Source of the DNA: Deltaproteobacteria bacterium
Lineage (GTDB): Bacteria; Desulfobacterota; JADFXK01
DNA length: 15,758 nt
Assembly (NCBI GenBank): GCA_015233285.1
Contig: JADFYA010000033.1
Coordinates: forward strand, 1 to 15,758
Direction: 5' to 3'
Made by a program: the position numbers and the translations under genes. The stretch's first letter is position 1. Every line of letters begins with the position of its first letter. Below, piece by piece: positions 7,524 to 14,078 of this stretch. The notes below the pieces were generated by a model that had not been told where the DNA came from, searched no databases, and saw only the letters and a list, made by a program, of their open reading frames with translations.

Positions 7524-8825
7524 TCACAAGAGCTTGGCCCCCATTTCGGCGACTTTGGAGCGTTCGCCCTTGACCAGGGTGACGTGCCCGGCGAGTTCTT
7601 CTCCTTTGAGCTTCTCTATTAAATATGTCAGCCCGTTGCTGCCGGCGTCGAGATAGGGATGATCAATTTGTTCGGGGTCTCCGGTGAAAACGATTTTGGT
7701 TCCCTCGCCCACGCGCGTGACCAGGGTCTTGATCATGTGCGGAGATAGGTTTTGGGCCTCATCACAAATAATGAATTGCCGCGGGATGCTCCGGCCTCGA
7801 ATATAGGTCAGGGCCTCCATTTCCAGAGTGCCTTTTCCTCTCAGATCTTGCAGCACGTCAAAGGAATCCTGGCAGTCCCGCATCAGGAACTCCAGGTTGT
7901 CATAGATGGGCTGCATCCAGGGGCGGAGTTTTTCTTCTTTTGTCCCGGGCAGGTAGCCCAGGTCATTGCCCATTGGAATCACCGGCCGCGTGACCAATAG
8001 CCGGCTGAAGGCGTTTTGTTCGATGACTCTTTCTAAACCGACGGCCAGGGCCAGGAGGGTTTTTCCCGTTCCAGCGCAGCCAACCAGGGTGACAACCTTA
8101 ATTTTATCGTTCAAAAGAAGTTCGAAGGCGAATTTTTGTTCCTTGTTCAGGGCTCGGACGCCCCAGTTGGCCGATTCCCCATGGACCAGAGGACACAGAA
8201 ATCCCTCAGAGTAACGGGCCAGGGCCGATTGGGAAGGATTGTGTGAGCTTTTTAATATGTAAAATTGGTTGGGGAATCCAGTCTGCCAGTCGTCCAACTT
8301 CAGCTTACCTTCTCGATGGAATTGATCCAGTTCCATGGTCGAAACTTTCAGTTCGGCTACTCCGGAATAAAGTTGCCGGTAGTCGATCCGGTCGTCGTAA
8401 AAATCTTCGGCTGCGATTCCCATCAGGTCCGCTTTGATGCGGAGGTTCAGGCCCTTGGTGACAAGAATAACCGATTTTCCATCTGACTTCCCCAGGTTGT
8501 GAGCTATGGCCAGAATGCGGTTGTCTGGTTTGCCGGGATCCAAACCCGGAGGGAAGTCAATGAGATCTTGGTGGTTGAGTTCAATCCGGAGCAGCCCGCC
8601 TGAATTTAGCTTCACCCCGGATGAGAGCCGTCCCAAAGCCCGCAGTTCATCTAGCCTCTTTGATACCAGCCGGGCGTTTCTGCCGATCTCGTCTTGTCTT
8701 TTCTTTTGATTATCGATCTCCTCAATGACGGTGAAAGGAATGACCACGTCGTTTTCTTCAAAGGCCAGGAGTGCTCCCGGATTATGGAGCAACACGTTCG
8801 TATCCAGAACATAGGTTTTCGCCAT
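7524..8825 (-). CDS. PIN domain-PhoH family ATPase
   Basis: A 433-residue protein of the PIN-PhoH (PhoH2-like) type, in which a PIN ribonuclease domain is fused to a PhoH ATPase; studied members have ATP-dependent RNA unwinding and cleavage activity. The PIN domain (1 to about 140) begins KTYVLDTNVLLHNP with Asp8 and Asn10, has Glu35-Glu36, and PDNRILA with Asp101. The usual VSKD/VTKD motif reads VTKG, with Gly125 in place of the expected acidic residue. The PhoH domain has Walker A GCAGTGKT at 249-256, then RPVIPMGNDLGYLPG, and Walker B ICDEAQNL from about 353 with Asp355; FTGDPEQID follows. The ATPase is intact while the nuclease site may be weakened. A GGGAG ribosome site precedes the ATG. 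It lies 128 nt after the PHP-GT gene, possibly in the same transcript. Confidence 0.93.
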   Translation of the reverse strand: MAKTYVLDTNVLLHNPGALLAFEENDVVIPFTVIEEIDNQKKRQDEIGRNARLVSKRLDELRALGRLSSGVKLNSGGLLRIELNHQDLIDFPPGLDPGKPDNRILAIAHNLGKSDGKSVILVTKGLNLRIKADLMGIAAEDFYDDRIDYRQLYSGVAELKVSTMELDQFHREGKLKLDDWQTGFPNQFYILKSSHNPSQSALARYSEGFLCPLVHGESANWGVRALNKEQKFAFELLLNDKIKVVTLVGCAGTGKTLLALAVGLERVIEQNAFSRLLVTRPVIPMGNDLGYLPGTKEEKLRPWMQPIYDNLEFLMRDCQDSFDVLQDLRGKGTLEMEALTYIRGRSIPRQFIICDEAQNLSPHMIKTLVTRVGEGTKIVFTGDPEQIDHPYLDAGSNGLTYLIEKLKGEELAGHVTLVKGERSKVAEMGAKLL

Positions 8826-8953
8826 TTTGCCACTCCCTGAGGTGTCTCGTTAACCGCATCGATGAATATTTTCCATGGTCGGATCGAAATACAGGGAAAT
8901 GAACATGTCGGGCCGGAGCCGGTCACCCGGTTGAAATCATCAGCCGTCCTACC

Positions 8954-11410
8954 TCAGACCGCTTCAGCCATAGGTGATTCCGGTACGTCGTCTTTTTCGT
9001 CAAACATCTCCCACGTTGCTTCAAAGGCCTGTTCAAATGATCGCCCTTCCATATACCGGCGGGCCGCGGAGCCCATTTGCCGCAGACGTTCCGGGTTGGC
9101 CAGAAATGACTGGATGGTTCTTCGTAAACCGGCCGCATCGTCGCCCTTGGTGATGATCCCGGTTTTGCCGGAGATGACATTTTCATGCGGCCCTCCCACA
9201 TCGGTGACAATAACCGGCAGTCCGGATGCCTGCGCCTCCAGCACCACATTCCCGAAGGTGTCCGTAGTGCTTGGAAAAACGAAAAGATCGCAGGAAGCAA
9301 AAACCTTGGCCAATTCATCGCCGGCCAGGTAACCGGTGAAAGTACATGGGGTGCTATCCAATTTTGTCTGCAATTCATCAAGATAGGGTCCATCCCCGAC
9401 CAATACCAGGTGCACGTTGTGGTGCATGGTACAGATTGATCTGAACACCTCAGCCAGGAGGTGCAGGTTCTTTTCTTTGGAAATACGTCCGACGTAGAGA
9501 AGCTTGACAGGCGCGGTAATCCCATACCGGGTTTCCATATATTCCAGGTCCCGCCTGGATGGGTTAAATCTGGCCGTATCCACTCCGCGGGGAAAGAACA
9601 GGAGTTTATCGCGGCTGATCCCTTTTTGGATCAGTTCCTGGGCCGTGCTCTCCGAAGGAGCGTAGATAAAATCCATTTGATCGTAGTACCACAATGTAAA
9701 TTTCCAGACCAGCTCCTCGATATCGCCATCTTCGGTTAGATATCGGGCATATTGCGGCAGGGCGGTGTGATAGGTTCCGCTGAAGGGAAGCTTTAAAATG
9801 CGGGCGATGGCATAGGCGGCCAACCCGATCGGCCCCGGGGTGGCTGAGTGGATATGGCTGAAGTCATTTTCGTAGCAGAAATTCAGCATCTCCAGGAATG
9901 GCGGAAACTGCAGTTTCAGCTCCGGATATTCCGGCAGGGCATAGACGCCGACGGGCTTGAAATTCTTAACCCCTTCGGCCTGGAGCCGGTCTTGGCCGTC
10001 GCAGGTGATCACCGTCAGCTCTTTGCCGGTATTCAGGGCCTGCCGAACCATCTGCTGAAGTGTTAGGGCCACACCGTTTACCTCGTGGTAAGTGTCGGTA
10101 AAATGAGCCACCCTGATGGTCGGTTTGGTTATGGCCTCAAGTGTATTATCCTTAGAAAAGACCCTCCTGGCTTGGCGGCTTAGCTGCCGGTCTTTGGTGA
10201 ACAATGAAAAAGCCACAAAATATGGAGCCAGCATGGTGTAGAGGGCGCCGGCCGAACCGATGGAATGAAACACATTGAACAGGTTTGCCCCTGAAAGATG
10301 GTCAAGCAGATGGTTGCCGAAATGGTAGAGCACCTTGTCGGAGACATTGTTGACGAACTGGAACCATTTCTGGGCATCGTTTTCCCTGGTGCAGTTGCCG
10401 TTTTTGGCAATGGCCATCAGTTGGGGATCATCCCAGATCAGTCTCTGGGTTTCATAACGCAAGAGGCCTTCCACGGATTCCGGTTTAGACGCGGCTTCTT
10501 TGGGACGCCGGCGGTGGTTCCAGAGGTAGTAGATTTTGCTCCACAGGCCGGTTTCTTCGGCGTGGTCCGGGTGTAGAAAATGATCAATAAACCGCATGGT
10601 CAGATCTTTATTTACATGACTATCAAGATTGAGCTTATTTTTGTAAAACTGGTAAGCAATTCCGTAAAGGTTTTGGGCAAAGGCTTGCGGCGATGATGAG
10701 CGTCCCATAACCCGGGCCTGGCCGAGTTCAATCCCTTCTAGGAAGGCTTGGAGGCCGTCGGCGCGATCAACCGAGGTATACATCCGGGCTATGTTTAGGG
10801 CGCTGTGGTCGTCGGATCCGCCAACCAGATTTTTTTCCCATGGTCTGGGGAACTGGGGCATGAGCTTGTGCTTGTCAGCCAATCTCTCAATATCGCCGGA
10901 TGTGAGCTGGGATAATATAAATTCGACCGTTTGGTTTTGAAAAGCCCCGCGGGCCCCGTTCAACTCCAGGTTTTTGAACAGTAATAATAGAACTTCAACA
11001 TGATCTATGGTCAGTTTTTCGTTTACCGCAAACAATGGATGGGCCACGGCGTGGACGATCCCGTGTTCATTGAGATAGCCAGCCAGGTCGAATATGTTTT
11101 CCCGTACTTTTTGGATATCATCATGTATTTGCTCATTAATATTATAAACCAGCACATGGATTTTGCAGCGGTCCTTGGGGAAGTAGGTGGTCACTTCTTC
11201 GCTGATAAAGACATCTTCGAGGTGGGCAATCTCAAGGCCGCCGTTGATGGTGTTGTGATCCGTCACCGTCACCAGCGACATGCCCCGCTTCTTGGCCGCC
11301 CGATGCAAAGCCAGAGGTTCGGTAAAACTCTCGGGGCAGCCTAATTTCTGGAGAATCCATTGGGATGGTCTTTTTGAAAATTTAGAGTGCACATGGACGT
11401 CTATTTTCAT
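8954..11410 (-). CDS. PHP domain-glycosyltransferase family 4 fusion protein
   Basis: An 818-residue two-domain protein. The N-terminal PHP (polymerase and histidinol phosphatase) phosphoesterase domain shows the metal-binding pattern: HVHS with His6 and His8, TDHNT with Asp51-His52, VAHPL, and GGSDDH. A helical linker of roughly 150 residues follows. The C-terminal GT4 domain begins near residue 432 (IRVAHFTDTYHEVNGVA), has YVGRISKEKNLHLLAEVF, and carries the nucleotide-sugar motif TDTFGNVVLEAQASGLPV, where Asp717-x7-Glu725 replaces the usual E-x7-E. It probably transfers a hexose to a lipid or polyol acceptor in the cytoplasm; the acceptor cannot be told. AAGGA is 11 nt before the ATG. It is 31 nt downstream of psd, which suggests a role in membrane lipid or glycolipid synthesis. 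Confidence 0.9.
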   Translation of the reverse strand: MKIDVHVHSKFSKRPSQWILQKLGCPESFTEPLALHRAAKKRGMSLVTVTDHNTINGGLEIAHLEDVFISEEVTTYFPKDRCKIHVLVYNINEQIHDDIQKVRENIFDLAGYLNEHGIVHAVAHPLFAVNEKLTIDHVEVLLLLFKNLELNGARGAFQNQTVEFILSQLTSGDIERLADKHKLMPQFPRPWEKNLVGGSDDHSALNIARMYTSVDRADGLQAFLEGIELGQARVMGRSSSPQAFAQNLYGIAYQFYKNKLNLDSHVNKDLTMRFIDHFLHPDHAEETGLWSKIYYLWNHRRRPKEAASKPESVEGLLRYETQRLIWDDPQLMAIAKNGNCTRENDAQKWFQFVNNVSDKVLYHFGNHLLDHLSGANLFNVFHSIGSAGALYTMLAPYFVAFSLFTKDRQLSRQARRVFSKDNTLEAITKPTIRVAHFTDTYHEVNGVALTLQQMVRQALNTGKELTVITCDGQDRLQAEGVKNFKPVGVYALPEYPELKLQFPPFLEMLNFCYENDFSHIHSATPGPIGLAAYAIARILKLPFSGTYHTALPQYARYLTEDGDIEELVWKFTLWYYDQMDFIYAPSESTAQELIQKGISRDKLLFFPRGVDTARFNPSRRDLEYMETRYGITAPVKLLYVGRISKEKNLHLLAEVFRSICTMHHNVHLVLVGDGPYLDELQTKLDSTPCTFTGYLAGDELAKVFASCDLFVFPSTTDTFGNVVLEAQASGLPVIVTDVGGPHENVISGKTGIITKGDDAAGLRRTIQSFLANPERLRQMGSAARRYMEGRSFEQAFEATWEMFDEKDDVPESPMAEAV

Positions 11411-11441
11411 AGCCGGCAGGTCCTTTCAACAATAGATAAAG

Positions 11442-12146
11442 TTATTCGACGAGCACGGTTTCTCCGGCCCGAACTTTGTCGCCTGGTTTCACTTTGGTTT
11501 GCATGCCTTCTATCCAGGTGACCACGAGGTCGACTTGAGATCCGATCTTGATCCTTCCGAAAATGGCGCCTCGGTCGATTTCCCGGCCCGGCTCCACAAA
11601 GCTCTCAATTCCTCGAACGCTGCCTCCGGCAATTTGAACCAGATAGCAAGATACATCGTTGCCCCGGTAATTGGCTTCAAGCCTGGTGACGGTTCTCTCA
11701 TTCTGGATGATGTGGAGGCTGTTTTCATAAAGCGGCAGCCGCCTGATGATTGTCCTCCAGTGCATGGAACTCATGTGGAAGTTTTTTAGAAGAGGCGGGT
11801 GATGGCGGACAAACTGAACTCGGCCGGATAGGGGTATGCGGTTGTAATGAACGTTGAACGGGCTCATGAATATCCCTATAACGATTTTTGGAGATGATGA
11901 ATCTTCACGCACGATGTCTGAAACGGTTGCCTTGACTCCTTTTTTGATCGTGATCACATCTTCGTTGGGCTGAAGGTGTCTGACATAGACCACGGTGCCG
12001 TCGGCCGGGCTGACTAGACCGGTTCCTTCGGGTATCTTTCTTTGTGGATTGCGAAAGAACCAGATATATCGCCAATAAAGAAAGGCCAGGGTGAGACATG
12101 AGAGGGCACCGAGCAGAAAATATATAACTAATCGTTTAATTTCCAT
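11442..12146 (-). CDS. psd: Phosphatidylserine decarboxylase, short form
   Basis: A 234-residue proenzyme that decarboxylates phosphatidylserine to phosphatidylethanolamine at the inner membrane. One N-terminal hydrophobic segment (about 5-25) is followed by YIWFFRNPQRKIP and SPADGTVVYV with Asp49. Then come FMSPFNVHYNRIPLSG and, near the C-terminus, IFGRIKIGSQVDLVV. Self-cleavage at Gly202-Ser203 would give a beta chain of about 202 residues and a 32-residue alpha chain with the pyruvoyl group. The site reads IGSQ rather than the LGST of long forms, as is common in short Psd and archaetidylserine decarboxylases. Its start overlaps the methyltransferase end by 19 bp, and AGGA lies just upstream. 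The usual neighbour pssA is absent here. Confidence 0.93.
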   Translation of the reverse strand: MEIKRLVIYFLLGALSCLTLAFLYWRYIWFFRNPQRKIPEGTGLVSPADGTVVYVRHLQPNEDVITIKKGVKATVSDIVREDSSSPKIVIGIFMSPFNVHYNRIPLSGRVQFVRHHPPLLKNFHMSSMHWRTIIRRLPLYENSLHIIQNERTVTRLEANYRGNDVSCYLVQIAGGSVRGIESFVEPGREIDRGAIFGRIKIGSQVDLVVTWIEGMQTKVKPGDKVRAGETVLVE

Positions 12147-12871
12147 GCCTTGTCCTGTAATACTCTAACCAGAGCTACGCCTGATGAGAATGGGAAATTG
12201 ATGACTTCAAAGAGGGCTTCTTCCTTCTTGACTATCTTCAGCCACCGCTTGACACCGGCGTGGTGGATTATTTCCCGGACATAGATGTTGGAGTCGTGGA
12301 GAAAGATGTAGGTATTTTTATGGGAATATTTCAGTGTACTTAGAAAATCATACTTTACATCTTTGAAGGCGTGGTTCCCGTCGATAAAGCCTAGATCGAT
12401 TTTGGGTAACTGTAAGGTTTCGTAGGATGGGAAGAATTCGTCATTGCGTTGTTTATAATGCGTAACGATATCCTCTACTCCAAACATTCGGAATAGTTCA
12501 TAAGCCTCTTGCGGATCATCCCATTTCCCGCTTCCTCCAACCGTCTTGAACGGCCCGTTCTTGAGGAGGGAATAGGATGGATCAACAAAGGTGAGCCGCC
12601 CCGCCCCATTGTGTTTGATCCCCAAGGCCAGACAGACCACACTGAATCCGTAGCCCGACCCGACCACCAGAGTGTGTTTCGGCCTGAGGGACCTGGCCAG
12701 ACCATAATAGAGAAAACCGAAACCCAAGTTCAGATTGGCCGGGTTTTCGTTATGCCCCATTGGTTTTGCATAATCGAGAATGTCCTTTAAGATTTCGTTG
12801 TTTAAGTATAGTTCTCCCACTTTTTTCTTTTCTCCCCAGAGAAACATACTAAAAGCTCTTTCCATGTCCAT
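12128..12871 (-). CDS. Class I SAM-dependent methyltransferase (Methyltransf_24-like)
   Basis: A 247-residue protein with a Rossmann-type methyltransferase fold. Motif I is HTLVVGSGYGFSVVCLALG (from about residue 66), followed by RLTFVDPSYS, and then IDLGFIDGNHAFKDVKYDF, a pattern typical of the Methyltransf_24 group. HDSN lies near 193. The glycine-rich loop GGSGKWDDPQEAY is unusual. The substrate is unknown; a sugar or lipid headgroup is plausible from the psd and glycosyltransferase genes downstream. The ATG at 12869-12871 has GAGGTG 10 nt upstream, and a second ATG two codons later is less well spaced. It is first in the operon and overlaps psd by 19 bp, so the two are likely translated together. 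Confidence 0.85.
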   Translation of the reverse strand: MDMERAFSMFLWGEKKKVGELYLNNEILKDILDYAKPMGHNENPANLNLGFGFLYYGLARSLRPKHTLVVGSGYGFSVVCLALGIKHNGAGRLTFVDPSYSLLKNGPFKTVGGSGKWDDPQEAYELFRMFGVEDIVTHYKQRNDEFFPSYETLQLPKIDLGFIDGNHAFKDVKYDFLSTLKYSHKNTYIFLHDSNIYVREIIHHAGVKRWLKIVKKEEALFEVINFPFSSGVALVRVLQDKAWKLND

Positions 12872-13464
12872 TTTCCGTTTTCACCTCGCTCCGGCAGACC
12901 TTTCCGACCAAAAATTTCAAAATTGCTTCAAGATATTGCTTAGTTCAGTCGCCCGAATACCTGTGCCACGCCAAAGGGGTGACCCGGCACGACTCATCAA
13001 TAAAATCAGCTTCCCCAGTATCTTCTATGCGTTAAGTCAGTCCATCCGTCCCTCGGTATCAATCTGGTCTGATTCAGAAAAGGCATTCCGGATACAAGAC
13101 GATTTGTTTAGGAGCATCCAGCTTGTTTCTTTGTAGTTGTATTAGGTTATGGGTTGACAAATCCATTCATGTCCTTCATTAGGGTCCGGCATAGAATGAA
13201 AACTCCGATCGAGATCACGGATGAGCATTGGATGCACCCATATCATTTAGCAGTTACAGTTTCGTTTCGGCGCGGTATCAGTTGTGTATATTTTTGAGGA
13301 AGCGTTGTGAAAAAAGCCTGGGGATGTGGATGGTAAGTGGTGCGGCAGGTGTAGGTGTTTCATGGTCAATCTGATTGCCCTGGCTTCACTCCGGGCCGGC
13401 CTGGTGCATTAATTTCGAGTATATTCTGACTTAGCCGTTTAAGAATATTTCAGGCGGTTGGCCT

Positions 13465-13490
13465 GGTCAAACAAACTTGGCCCTTGACAT
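13465..13490 (+). repeat. Short direct repeat, copy 2
   Basis: Shares AACTTGGCCCTTGACAT exactly with 7400-7416, plus GGTCAAA upstream with one extra base between. Its right end forms the TTGACA of the promoter candidate at 13484. On the minus strand it reads as part of an open frame ending ...ITLNVKGQVCLTRPTA, which again has VKGQV as in copy 1. Confidence 0.4.
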
Positions 13491-13512
13491 TCAATGTGAT
13501 CTGAGGTATCTT
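13484..13512 (+). promoter_or_regulatory. Sigma-70-type promoter candidate
   Basis: TTGACA at 13484-13489 is a perfect -35 box, followed after exactly 17 nt by TATCTT at 13507-13512 (four of six matches to TATAAT). It points toward the helicase, whose ATG is about 560 nt away. If real, it would give that gene a long leader or drive an unseen small RNA. Confidence 0.3.
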
Positions 13513-14078
13513 AGTGACATTAGATGAGACCCAAGCCAGCGTGCCCCCGGGACAGTTTCTTCTCCCCTGCGACCCTAAACAACACACACCATTTATCGTC
13601 GCCTATTCCAATATGTTTCCGTGACCCTAACCAGGCATTCGAGGGTGGCACACTCGATCGTCTTTGGATAACTTGAACTCTGTCCCCCTCCTGGGGTATG
13701 ACGGGGTGCGATTCCTTTCTTAACTTTGAAAAGGCGTTGCATTTCTAATAATCCTGGGCGGTTGGAAAGATGATCAAAATACCGAGGCCGAGAAAGGAGT
13801 CAGGTCCCGGCCATGGGCTTGATTTCGGCTGTCTTATCTTCAATGTTTTACTCCGACGCATACATAGATCGGCGGTTACGTCTCAGGCCGGTCTTCTCGT
13901 TGTTCTGTAGCCGCAAGCGTTTTTGTGTAACGCTACCCCCCTGCAGCCCAACTAATCTAACCTCTAACTAAGTTTCTGTATGCTTTGTGCGGATTTTTTG
14001 CACGGGGTAAGGCAATAGCCTTTCAATGCGGTCAAGCGGCAGATGCTGGTTCAGGGATTATCAAGGATTATAGATCTA

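Larger units (their letters stand above)
12872..14078. other. Long intergenic region between divergent operons
   Basis: About 1.2 kb with frequent stops in all frames and no recognisable protein, tRNA or rRNA. It must hold the promoters for the minus-strand methyltransferase operon and the plus-strand helicase. Seen in it are copy 2 of the short direct repeat (13465-13490), a sigma-70-type promoter candidate (13484-13512), a 51-codon plus-strand open frame from 13813 with a badly spaced ribosome site, and a small hairpin AAGGC-AATA-GCCTT (14009-14022) shortly before the helicase. A long helicase leader or a small RNA is possible but not demonstrated. Confidence 0.5.

Noticed and set aside
13154..13182. 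TTGACA promoter candidate on the plus strand
   Set aside because: No acceptable -10 box at 16-18 nt spacing (CATTAG or neighbours).
13790..13812. Resemblance of GGAGTCAGGTCCCGGCC to the SRP RNA (4.5S) core
   Set aside because: Only a few bases match; the conserved tetraloop and asymmetric loop are absent.
13813..13968. 51-codon plus-strand open frame starting MGLISAVLSS
   Set aside because: The AGGAG is 13 nt from the ATG, composition is not protein-like, and no family is recognised.
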